Notes under the pieces: model-generated
What the model saw: the letters and a program-made list of their open reading frames with translations, nothing else
Databases searched by the model: none
What the model was told of the DNA's origin: nothing
Translations under genes and position numbers: made by a program
Shown here: positions 47,815 to 57,438 of the stretch, piece after piece
Layout: each line of letters begins with the position of its first letter
Position numbering within the stretch: the stretch's first letter is position 1
From: Platerodrilus igneus
Taxonomy: Eukaryota; Arthropoda; Insecta; Coleoptera; Lycidae
DNA: 64,000 nucleotides
Reading direction: 5' to 3'
NCBI GenBank assembly: GCA_036346225.1
Contig: JARFIW010000942.1
Coordinates: 2,067,001 to 2,131,000, forward strand

Positions 47815-47975
47815 ACTATTTACTACTCGGAATAAAACATCTTCGTGAATATCCGATGTAGCCTGGTTAATGCAGTCTTTTGGTTTGCCTACGGTTTCAG
47901 GTAACATTATAAAAACTTTGTCTTTTAATTCGCCTACAACATTATTTACTATGCTAAAATATTTATGGATCGAAG
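47815..47975 (-). pseudogene. C-terminal fragment of a DDE_3 (IS630/Tc1-type) transposase
   Basis: The minus strand reads VVGELKDKVFIMLPETVGKP, KDCINQATSDIHEDVLFRVV and NSV, then a stop and RCQLCI. This is the usual C-terminal block of the insect DDE_3 transposases whose N-terminal and central parts occur at 4687-5390. Upstream catalytic parts are missing here. Confidence 0.65.
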
Positions 47976-48035
47976 CATGAGACTCGATAGCGTTATTTTA
48001 CTGTTCTTACTAAGTATATGTGGAATTTGACTTAC

Positions 48036-48142
48036 CATGTCACCCCAGAGTATGGAATGAATCCAGCAAACTTACTCGTTGCAGGAAACGTTCTATGGTC
48101 AAATAATGTATAGTAGTAAACCCGATGTTCTGTGAAGCCTAC
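48036..48142 (-). other. Orphan exon-like segment
   Basis: Between two stops the minus strand encodes about 35 residues, including VGFTEHRVYYYTLFDHRTF and SKFAGFIPYSGVTW, and ends at a strong donor, ATG/GTAAGTC, at 48035. The residue mix is protein-like. No acceptor in the phase needed for the receptor kinase exons was found, so the link is unproved. Confidence 0.25.
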
Positions 48143-48574
48143 CTCAAGACCTCAATTAGCCGATATTCGCGACTTTTGAATATAACGATATAAGCACAAT
48201 CCATGCGCACTAGACTTTAGGTAAAATAACCTTTCACTAATTAACTAATTATATGAAACGATCTCAATTATAGTATATTCCCATGTATTGTGTATGCAGT
48301 TAATCAAGTAATAGCATGAATTATAATATGATTTATCAACTCGTGATACACATTTAAAATGAAACCCCTTCGTTTCACTTTAAACAATTGCTCGAACCTT
48401 ACAAATTTCTTTTACTTAGCTCAGTTATAAATCAATTCATTCATTTTAATAAAAAAAGTTAATTAGTATATCCACACGGATATAAATATAATAAATTGAT
48501 ATTTCCCTGACTCTAATTTTAATATTATAGTACATTTTGACTGTACAGACTTATCAAGTTCTGAAATAAGATGT

Positions 48575-49480
48575 ATGCAGTTAAAAAAAGGAAGAGTTTT
48601 AAAATTTTATTGTTTAAAGTGTGAAAAGCAAGTGACTGAGACGAAATATGTACTTGGGGAAGTTATGCAAAAATTACAATCCCTGGAAAGAACTCGTGAG
48701 GAATTTTTAAAAAAGTTTGATGAACAGAGTAAAGACTTGGTAGAAATAAAAAATAAATTATTCGAACAAAAGTGTCCAAAGGCAAAACTCAATGTTAATA
48801 AATTGTACAGTGCAGTCACTAAACGGAATGTATCTCAACCTCCTATAGTAATAATAGATAAAATTGGTGGAAAAACAGACTCTAAGGAAATCCTTAAAAA
48901 ATTGAAAGATAATATTGACCCTGTTAGTTTAGAAATTGGAGTAAGTGTAGGGAAAACTACAAAAAATGGTGGTATTGTTATTGAATGTGAAAATAATAGG
49001 GCAGTAGAAGTGATGAAGAAAACTATATCACAAAAAATGGGAGAAGAATATACAGTAAAGATTCCATTAAAAAGACTTCCAATTATAAAAATTATAGGAG
49101 TAGATGAAAGTGACAAAGAAGGCATTTACAAAAAAATAATAAATCAAAATAAGTTAGATGAGCATAAACAAAATTTTCAAATGAATATTAAGTATGAAAC
49201 CAAAATTGTTAAAGGGTTATTCAACATTATTGTAGAAGTGGATACAGATACATTTAAATACATTATGAGAGAAGAACTATTGAGAATAGGATGGAGGAGA
49301 TGTAAGGTATTAGAGCATGTGGCAATAAAAAGATATAAGTGTTGTAAGTTTGGGCATATTGCCAAAGAATGCAAAGGAGTGTAGTGTGCCCAAGGTGTGC
49401 ACAATCTCATAATGAAGCAGATTGTCAAGAAAGTCAATTTAAGTGTATTAACTGTGTGGAAGCAAAAGTCGTTTAAATAT
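48575..49480 (+). pseudogene. LINE ORF1 (coiled coil, RNA-binding, CCHC knuckles), one frameshift
   Basis: From about 48520 the frame shows remnants of a PHD-like finger (HFDCTDLSSSEIR, FYCLKCEK), then a coiled coil (VLGEVMQKLQSLERTREEF) and a gag-like RNA-binding region. Zinc knuckles follow: YKCCKFGHIAKECKG, then VCPRCAQSHNEADC and FKCINC. The frame changes by one base at about 49378, between the first and second knuckle. ORF1 proteins of this class coat the LINE RNA. Confidence 0.8.
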
Positions 49481-49594
49481 AGAATTAGATGAACAGCATA
49501 CAGTATGGGACTATAATTGTACATGTTTTAAAAGGATTATTGAATTACAAAAGCGTAAAATAAACTACATATAGCAATTACCTTCTAGATGTTT

Positions 49595-50290
49595 AAATAT
49601 AACAGCAGACTATAAGTCAATAATTTTATGCTTAAATACACAAGGCTTAACTACACATTTTGACGAAATACAACAGCTAATCAATCGAGAAAAACCAATA
49701 TTGGTATGTTTAACAGAAACACATCTGACAAATTGTATTGAAAGTAATGAAATAGGCATTAAAGGATACAGTTTGGGTAGGGTTGATTCTAGTTCACGAC
49801 ACACAGGAGGTGTCATAATTTACTATCAGTCATTTCTACAGTTTGAAATATTAAAGAGTATAGCCTCCATTTAGAATATTGGGGTATTGTTGGTAATATT
49901 AAGTTGAATAGTAGAAGTATAAATATAGCTGTGTTTTACCGTTCACCAAGTGGAAGTTGTGCAAATTTTCTAAACCTGTTGGAAAATTTGTTAGAAGAAC
50001 TAGTAGAATCACGTGGTAGTGAAGATATCATTCTGATTGGGGATTATAATATTGATTGGAATAAAATAAATGATTTCTATACAATTAAGTTAAAAAATAT
50101 TGTAAAGGACTGTGGATTTGTACAACTAATTTCTGAGAGTACAAGAATTACTAAGGAATCTGAAACATTAATAGATTTAGTGATAACTAATAATAATGGA
50201 CTAAAAAGTACAGTATGGCACACTCCAAAAGTTACAGATCATAGTATTGTTGTTGCAGACATTAGTCACATCACACAAAAAACTCCAAGT
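49595..50290 (+). pseudogene. LINE ORF2, endonuclease part
   Basis: SIILCLNTQGLTTHFDEIQQ, ILVCLTETHL and RVDSSSRHTGGVIIYY form the first half. A frame change lies near 49870. Then INIAVFYRSPSGSCANFLNL, IILIGDYNIDW and TLIDLVITNN plus TDHSIVV follow, the active-site Asp and His motifs of the apurinic-type endonuclease. A second frame change near 50270 separates it from the reverse transcriptase. Confidence 0.85.
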
Positions 50291-51623
50291 TGATGCAGAA
50301 AGCAAAATAAAGAAAATTCTTAACTATGAGGCCATAAAGAACGAGTTAATATTGGCAGATTGGAAGTATGAAATAACCAACATCGATAAACTTTATAAAA
50401 CATTTTACACAAACATTAAAAATGCAATTGACCATAATTCATATGACAAGGAGGTGTCACAAAATAGTTCAAAATTATGGTTTAATGGAGAAATACAAAG
50501 AGTAATTAATATACGAAATAAATTTTTTAAAAAATTTACATTCACAAGAAGTATGGAAGATTGGAAAGCATACAAAGAATGCAGAAATAATGTGATATTC
50601 ATGATCCATAGAGCTAAGATTAAATATTATGAAAAGAAAATAGATGAAAATAAAGGTAACCCAGTAAAAATGTGGAAGACTTTAAACCTTGTATTAAAAA
50701 CCGAACGTATTCAAAATAGTAAGCACATTATATTTGAGAATACACTAGAAACTAATGACAAAACTATTGCTGAAAACTTCAATACTTACTTCATAAATAG
50801 TATAACAGAAATTACATCATCAATTGGTATTGAAAAGTTTGAGTTTCACGATCCAATACGTACAAGCCTGAAGGAATTAAGTACTTTTAAATTATTAAAA
50901 ATACATGAACTAAAAGAATTGGTATATAAGCAAGCAAATAAAAGCAGCCCGAATGGTGTAAACAGTAGAGTTCTTAAAGAACTTTTTGATATTATTGGTT
51001 ATCCGCTACTAAACATAATAAATATGTCTCTTATGCATGGTATTGTGCCCAAGGACTTAAAGATATCAACAATTACACCAATTCAAAAAGTAGTATCAAC
51101 AAAGAAATGCAAAGAGTACAGGCCTATAAATATGTTGGCCACAATTGAAAAGGTATCAGAAACAGTAATATATAAGCAACTGAAGCAATTCTTGGACGAG
51201 ACTAATATATTAACCACGTATCAGTCTGGTTTTCGAACGAAACACTCGTGTGAAACAGCGATTCAGCTAATTATAAATGACTGGAAAGAATCAATGGATA
51301 AAGGAAAGGCAGTGTGTGCAGTCTTTATAGATTACAAAAGAGCATTTGAGACTATAAGTAGAAATATTCTCATTCAAAAATTGGAAAAATATGGGGTTAA
51401 AGGCAATGCGTTAGAGTGGTTTAAAGACTACCTACAAAACAGGGAGCAAGAAACGAGATGGCAACGGGAAACATCTAGTAAATCAGAAATTGAGTGGGGT
51501 GTTCCACAAGGAAGTATTTTGGGACCATTGCTTTTTATAATTTACATAAACGATATAGTGAAGGTAACAAAGATGCATATGTTTGCTGATGACACTTTAA
51601 TATATGCGAAGGTGCAAATGTAA
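50247..51623 (+). CDS. LINE reverse transcriptase, long open frame
   Basis: 458 codons without a stop. Motifs in order: KSSPNGVNSRVLKEL, EYRPINMLATIEKVSE, YQSGFRTKHSCETAIQLI, VFIDYKRAFETIS (first catalytic Asp), WGVPQGSILGPLLFIIYIND and MHMFADDTLIYA (catalytic Asp pair). All three catalytic aspartates are present. The usual Asp in KAFD is Glu here (RAFE), outside the catalytic set. A frameshift at about 51615 separates it from the thumb. Best match in style: Jockey/CR1 group. Confidence 0.9.
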   Translation: MLLQTLVTSHKKLQVDAESKIKKILNYEAIKNELILADWKYEITNIDKLYKTFYTNIKNAIDHNSYDKEVSQNSSKLWFNGEIQRVINIRNKFFKKFTFTRSMEDWKAYKECRNNVIFMIHRAKIKYYEKKIDENKGNPVKMWKTLNLVLKTERIQNSKHIIFENTLETNDKTIAENFNTYFINSITEITSSIGIEKFEFHDPIRTSLKELSTFKLLKIHELKELVYKQANKSSPNGVNSRVLKELFDIIGYPLLNIINMSLMHGIVPKDLKISTITPIQKVVSTKKCKEYRPINMLATIEKVSETVIYKQLKQFLDETNILTTYQSGFRTKHSCETAIQLIINDWKESMDKGKAVCAVFIDYKRAFETISRNILIQKLEKYGVKGNALEWFKDYLQNREQETRWQRETSSKSEIEWGVPQGSILGPLLFIIYINDIVKVTKMHMFADDTLIYAKVQM

Positions 51624-52386
51624 TAAACCTGATTCAATCTGTAAATAGTGACTTAATAGGAATTAGCAAATATTTAGTTGGAAATAAGCTGAAGATAAAT
51701 GTTGATAAAACAAAATGGATGTTGATAACGAATGATAGAAGTTATCAAATGATAAAAACAGAAAATAGGAATGTACAAATAGATGGGTCTGATATTGAAC
51801 TGGTAGAGAACATTAAATACCTTGGCGTAATAATCGACCGAAAATTAACTTTTAAAATGCGTCTACAGATGGTTATAAATAAAGTAAGTAAAAAGGTTGG
51901 ATTTCTGAGAAGAATCAGTGCAAAGTTATCAAGTTTTGCTCGGATAACTTTATATAGAGCAATAGTTTATCCACACTTAACATACTGCAGCACCATTTTA
52001 TTTGTCTCAAACCAAGGTGATTTGGAAAGATTGCAAAAGATACAAAATCGTGCAATGAGATGTTTATTAAAATGTAGCAGATTTGCCAAAGTCCGTAAAA
52101 TGTTAGAATGCCTTAATTTTTTAAATGTTCAGGAAAGGAACAAATGAAATATAATAGTATGGTTTTTATATATAAAATTATAAATGGTTTGCTGCCTTCG
52201 TACTTGGTTAGCAACTTAATTAAAGTGTCAGATATACATAACTACAGCACAAGACAAGCAGACAATTACTATATATACAAGAAGAATAAAACGATAACCA
52301 CAAAAAATGTATTTCATTATGGTGTTAAGATATATAATACATTACCAAAATCAGTTACAAATCAGCCTTCTCAAAGAAAATTCTAG
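51624..52386 (+). pseudogene. LINE ORF2, thumb and C-terminal part
   Basis: After the frame change: VNSDLIGISKYLVGNKLKIN, ENIKYLGVIIDRKLTF, LYRAIVYPHLTYCSTILF and LQKIQNRAMRCLL. A stop at 52145-52147 splits it from KIINGLLPSYLVSNL and YGVKIYNTLPKSV, the final conserved block of these proteins. Confidence 0.85.
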
Positions 52387-52473
52387 ATTAATTTAAAAAT
52401 ATATATTTTAAGTTGTAGAAATGAAAACTAAGTATATTATTAACTGTATTTTTAATAATTTGCTTTATAGTAT

Positions 52474-52533
52474 AATAAAATGAAAAAACCCTTACCACAA
52501 AATTTTTTGTGGCAAGGGTTTTTTCATTTTATT
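52474..52533. repeat. 60-nt near-perfect hairpin in the LINE 3' UTR
   Basis: Two 29-nt arms around a TT loop, differing at a single position. The left arm starts AATAAAATGAAAAAACCCTT. It may serve recognition by the LINE reverse transcriptase; that is inference. Confidence 0.9.
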
Positions 52534-52721
52534 CAAATTGTGCCACAGTGTTCCTATAGATTATTATAGTATAATATTTTGTTTTTATACTTTAATAACC
52601 TATATTGAGTTATGCAATAAATCTACTTACTTACTTACTATAATACACAAAGTTTAATTTACAGATTAGAGATCCAAAAATTAGAATATTAATTCTAATC
52701 ATACTTATCTAAATAGCATAC

Positions 52722-52821
52722 TTGTTGATTGAAACTTCTGAATGTATGTAAACCTGTGGCCTTAGGACATTTCTGCAACCAGAGTTTAAAACCTTGAAAC
52801 TCCATTGAAAAATACTTTCGC
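52722..52821 (-). CDS. Possible receptor-kinase ectodomain exon 3
   Basis: 100 bp between GGTTCAAG and donor GTATGC. It accepts the one-base overhang of the next upstream exon and encodes GESIFQWSFKVLNSGCRNVL and RPQVYIHSEVSIN. This could be a fibronectin-type strand pattern. The family is not recognised; assignment to the kinase rests on strand, order and phase only. Confidence 0.4.
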
Positions 52822-52968
52822 CTTGAACCCAATATCCAAAACCAAACAAAGTACATATACAAACACACGAACTCTATGTTCAAATTACAAAGCGTCGTAA
52901 TGTAAGGGGTAGAACAAAAATCAAATATTAATCTTTCATTTTTGTAATTTACTTTACTGTAAACTTAC

Positions 52969-53031
52969 CCTGGAAATCAGGATGAAACAAATATTTAGTA
53001 ATAGGCGGAGAATGCCAACAACCATATGCTA
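52969..53031 (-). CDS. Possible receptor-kinase ectodomain exon 2
   Basis: 63 bp between TTATCTCTTTAG and the near-consensus donor CAGG/GTAAGT. It encodes AYGCWHSPPITKYLFHPDFQ. Phases fit both neighbours. Confidence 0.4.
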
Positions 53032-53155
53032 CTAAAGAGATAAGGTTATATATAAGATCCAGCTTGAAAAATCTTTTAGTATAGCAAGATATTCTTCCAA
53101 CTACTACAAGGCGATAAATCCTCCACTTGAATAAAGTCAGAAAATTCGCACTTAC

Positions 53156-53199
53156 ATATCAACCATGCCCTCTCAAAGGGCAGAGAAAACTTATTTTTC
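53156..53199 (-). CDS. Possible receptor-kinase ectodomain exon 1
   Basis: 44 bp between TTATCTAG and donor GTAAGTG, encoding KNKFSLPFERAWLI. Joined with exons 2 and 3 it gives about 67 residues without a stop. Earlier exons were not found to the right. Confidence 0.35.
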
Positions 53200-53289
53200 C
53201 TAGATAATAATTAAACCAAAATCAGAAATACAACATATAGAAAATTAAATTTCAAAACATATAACAAAATAAGATAGAGCAGTATTTCA

Positions 53290-53882
53290 CATCATTATCA
53301 TTAAGTCTTCAGTCCTGGAACTGGTTAGACGCATACCTCCAGTGTGTCCTATTCCGAGTTAACCTACACATTTCCCTAAAATTCCCATAGTCTGCATCTT
53401 TCACTATCTGTGTGCAATATTCTGATCTAGGTCTACATTTACCTTTTTATTTCTATATCTGTTTGTAATATAGCCCGCACTATTCCCCAAAAATACCTTA
53501 AAACATATCCCGCCCTTCTATTTCTCCTATATATTTTTTTGTTTCAGATAGATATTTTTATTCCCCTACTATTTCTATAACCTCTTTGTTATTAACTTTA
53601 TCTGTCCATGTTGAAGCATAACATTTCAAAAAGCTTCTTCGTTTTCCTGTCTGCTTCTCCTACTGTCATTTCATAGGCGTACAGTGCTATACTCCACACA
53701 TATGCTTTCAACATTTTTAATCTTGTTTCTATGTTTGTTGTCTTCGAACATAGCCTGCTACTCTTTCTTGTTAAATACAGTTCGGTTCCCCTTCTATTGT
53801 TGTTCTATTGTTGTCTTCGAACATAGCCTGCTACTCTTTCTTGTTAAATACAGTTCGGTTCCCCTTCTATTGTTTTGTAAAT
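53290..53882 (-). pseudogene. RTE-like LINE, 3' end copy 1
   Basis: Similar in sequence to 55073-55500: both contain GGAACTGGTT, ACATTTCCCT, TATAGCC-type and TACAGTGCT words in the same order. This copy includes a 73-bp tandem duplication, 53737-53882, with CTTCGAACATAGCCTGCTAC twice. It continues at 54535 after an inserted LTR. Confidence 0.65.
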
Positions 53883-54534
53883 TCTTATATTACCGTAAAC
53901 GAGGTATATGCGACACAAAGACAGTTGGTAACGCTAATCTATAATGTGAAAATTAGCGCATCCATCTGTCAATGACGTCACACAATATGCAAATTACTAC
54001 ACGTAAATGACGAAATATGAAAATTTCTAAAATAGATTATAAAAAACGGAGTACTCACATGAATAGGTAAAGCTTCCTACAGAATCACTTCCTTCAGGGT
54101 AGCTCGTGGCTTCCTTCCGGATTATTTAAAGATGGCGGCTGCGGCTTCCATCAGGATTGTTCCAGGCTAGCGACTGCGGGGCGTGGGCTGCTGTCAGGCC
54201 AGGTTGTATCCAGATTTATCTTCTTTCCTATGTGGAGGTACGATAAGGAATGGGTTTGGGGAACGATAATCAAAAAGGCAAAAAAAAGGAATCTACATAA
54301 ATAACATAAAAATACGATACCAGACCCAACCACTCTTCTTGACGTTCAAAGGCAAAGTCCAAGTCCCAGCGTCCTGCGGAAACTCCCCACTTTTCTTCCC
54401 ACACGCGTCGGCGCGAAATTCGTGCAACGCACTTCTTAAATAACGGAAATACGCGCAACAAGTCTTACAAATTTATGGCGCGAAATTCCCGCACTTATTT
54501 AAAAATGTCTAGTGCCGATTTTCGGCACGTAACA
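53883..54534 (-). mobile_element. Solo LTR inserted in the RTE copy
   Basis: 652 bp flanked by AAAT at 53879-53882 and 54535-54538. The uninterrupted sequence TTTTGTAAATATATACC survives in the sister repeat at 54834-54850, which proves the insertion. The minus-strand start is TGTTACGTGCCGAAAATCGG, containing a GTGCCGA/TCGGCAC palindrome. It is the GC-richest part of the region. It does not match the other LTRs in the window. Confidence 0.7.
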
Positions 54535-55072
54535 AAATATATACCATATTTCACAGATATTCAGTAAATGTGAAGGGGGTTAAGCAGCCTGTGACTACCA
54601 AGATCCCCCAACACTTGAATTTTCTGAAATAATAGTTTTCCAATAAATCCCTCTGCATCAACAACTGTAGTTGTTTATAATATCAATTAGGTCTAAGTGC
54701 AATTATTTTTGTCATTAGGTTTTCTGTCTTCGAACTGGTTAGACACATACCTCCACTGATTTCTATTCTGAGCTAGCCAACACAGTTGCCAGAAATTCTC
54801 ACTGCCTCGATACAGCTCAGTTCCCCTTGCATGTTTTGTAAATATATACCCTATTTCACCGAAATTCAGTGGTATGTGAAGGGGATTAAGCAGACGGTGG
54901 CTACCAAGAATCCCCCAACATTAAGACATTTACCGAATTAATAGTTTTCCAGTAAATTCTTTCACACAATTAACATTAGTCCAGAATATTGCAAAACCAA
55001 TATCTGTAGTTGCTTAGAATAATCATCCATCAGGAATAAGTACAGTTATTTTTTACGTCATTATGTTTTTCA
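54535..55072 (-). repeat. RTE-like 3' end, continuation and short second copy
   Basis: 54535-54720 is the right half of copy 1. At about 54720-54930 the sequence starts again with CTTCGAACTGGTTAGACACA, then CATGTTTTGTAAATATATAC and GTGAAGGGGATTAAGCAG. Both carry GTGAAGGGG(G/A)TTAAGCAG, so these are serial 3' ends of one family. Confidence 0.6.
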
Positions 55073-57290
55073 TCTTGGAACTGGTTGGATGTGTACCTCC
55101 ATTGATTTCTATTCTGAGCTAGCCTGCACATTTCCCTGAAATTCCTACAGCCTACATCTTTAATTATCTGTGTCTACTTCTACCTCTCTTTTTTTCTATC
55201 CCTCCTAATATATTCTGCACTACTCCCTCATGCCTTAGTATGTGGGCTATCACTATCTCTCCTATTTCTTACTGCTTTCCACATATTTCTTTCTTCCCCT
55301 ACCATTTCTAGTATCTCTTTGTTCTTCAAAGGCTTTTATCTTTTTTCTGTCCGCTTCTATTACTGTCCAGGCCTCACAGCTATACAGTGCTGTGCTTCAC
55401 ATATAGGTTTTAAGCAATCTTTTCCTGGTTTCTGTGTTTTTTGTCTTTGAACACCATAGTTGCTTTTTCTTGTTAAATGTAGTACGACCTTGTGCTAATC
55501 TTTATTTTATATCTTTTGTGCTCTTCCTATTTTGCATTATTTGGTTTCCTAGGTAGCAGAAATCCTTAACCTCTTGTAAGTTCTCGTTACCTATTTGTAT
55601 TCTTGTTTTTGATTTATTTTTCCCTCCTTTGCATACTAGTACTTTAGTTTTATTTGTGTTAGTTTCCATACCAAATCTCTCGGTTAGAACTGTTTCCATT
55701 TCATTAAGAGCAGCTTCTAACTCTTCCTTGCTAGATGCTAATACCGCTATATCATTTACAAATCTAAGCATATCAACCTTTTGTTTCTGAATAATAATTC
55801 CAAATGTCTTCCTGCATTTGACAGTATTCATTGCCTCTTCGATGTACAAGTTAAAAATTAATAGGGATAGGGCACATCCCTGTCTCACCCCCTTTCTTAA
55901 TATTTACTTCTATATGTTCCTGATCTAATTCTATTACCACTGTTTGGTCTTTGTATAAGCTATGTACTATTCGTCAATCCCTAAAACTCATTTCAATCTT
56001 TTTGAGTATTTCGAACATTTTTTCCATTTTATATTGTCGAATGCTTTTTCCAGATCTACAAACCCTATATACACACTTTCCTCTTTTTCTATTATTTTCT
56101 CCATTATCAACTCCAGAGCTAAAATAGCCTCCCATGTTCCCCCGTTTTGCCTAAACTCAAATTGATGTTCTCCTAGTATTTCTTTTGCTGTTTTTTCCAT
56201 TCGTTTTTGTACAATTCTAGTTAATATTTTTGACATGTTTGCTGTCAAACTTATTGTTCGTAAATTTTCACATCTATCCGTGTCTCTCTTTTTTGGTATA
56301 GTGACTATAATGTTACATTTGAAATCTTTGGTTATCTTGCGTGTCTTATAAATTAAGCTTACAAGTTGGATGAGACGTTCTTATTACTGCTTGTTCAACG
56401 GCTTTTAGAGTTTCTGCATGTACCTTATTTGTACCCGCCGTCTTACCATTTTACAGACCCTTTAATGCTAATTCAAACTTATTTCTAAGTATAGGATAAA
56501 CCATGTCATCCTTTTCAATGTCTCATTCCTGTTCTATTGCTGTTAGTACCTCTCCTCCATATAAATTCTTTGTATATTCTTTCCATCTAACCACTTACTC
56601 TACAGTGTCTAGAATGATGTTTTCTCCTGTGTCCCTTATTTTTTGTCATATGGTTTTATATCCCTAAAATTCATTCTAATTAGTTTGTACGCTTCGTCTG
56701 TCTTTCCTATTTCCGTCTTAGTTTGTACCTCTTTGCACTTTTCACCAATCTATTGTTTTTTAGCTTTCCTGCATTTGGAAATAATTTCTCATTTTATGGC
56801 TTTGTATCTCTGTTTTCCCGTTTCATCTGATTTATTTTTGTATTTTCGTCTTTCCTCTATTAAATTCAAGATATCCTTTGTTATCCATGGTTTTTTCTTA
56901 TTTTCTTTTTGTGTATACCACGGAATATCTCTGACCACCATGTCTAAGCTAGATTTAATGTTATTCCATTCTCTTTCTACTTCCTTAGTATCAGACATTT
57001 TCCCGCTATCTTTCAGCAAATCATTTTACCTTTTTCAAATCTTTCGTGGATATATTTATCTTTTATTTTCTCAAAGTCAAAGTGCCTTTTTCTGTTCCTT
57101 TTTTTCAAATTTTTTATTTTAAGAGCAGCCTTCATAATTACGATGTTGTGATCAGTGTCTGTATCTGCTTTTGGGTAGCTTGCTTCTTTTACTTGATTCC
57201 TAAACCGTTGTCTAACAATAATGTAATCTATTTGATATCCTCCTATATCTCCTGGCATCTTCCACATGTATCATTGTCTAGCATGATATT
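55073..57290 (-). pseudogene. RTE-like LINE (endonuclease to reverse transcriptase), copy 3
   Basis: Minus-strand protein order from the right: IDYIIVRQRFRNQV and TDHNIVIMK (endonuclease end, 57270-57100), KMSDTKEVEREWNNIKSSLD (56990), SKILTRIVQKRMEK with ILGEHQFEFRQNG (56240-56140), YIGFVDLEKAFDNIKW (56070), RQGCALSLLIFNLYIEEAMN (55885), LRFVNDIAVLAS (55770) and VKDFCYLGNQI (55570). The motif that should read FADD is FVND, so the catalytic Asp pair is lost. Several frame changes occur. Resembles the RTE-type LINEs often annotated as craniofacial development protein 2-like in insects. Confidence 0.8.
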
Positions 57291-57438
57291 GAAATAATGT
57301 GTTTGTGATGATTAAAATGTTCTTTTCGCAAAATACTACCAGCCTATTTCCGCTGTCGTTTTTCGTGCCTAAACCAAATAAACCTACTACAGCTCCTTCT
57401 CTACCCCCGTATTATTAAATTTTTATGTTCTTTTACGT

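Larger units (their letters stand above)
48500..52640 (+). mobile_element. Jockey/CR1-like LINE, recently active
   Basis: ORF1, endonuclease, reverse transcriptase and a C-terminal domain are all present in order with only a few frame breaks. The 3' UTR holds a 60-nt hairpin, and the element ends in short tandem repeats ACTTACTTACTTACT at about 52622-52640, the kind of tail seen on CR1/L2-type LINEs. The 5' boundary is not fixed and no target duplication was identified. It lies in the receptor kinase locus, antisense to the gene. Confidence 0.85.

Noticed and set aside
48835..49524. Two minus frames (96 and 115 codons) opposite LINE ORF1
   Set aside because: Shadows of the LINE coding strand.
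56643..57122. 159-codon + strand frame rich in Phe, Ser and Leu
   Set aside because: Antisense to RTE-like endonuclease and linker; hydrophobic translation arises from A-rich coding on the other strand.
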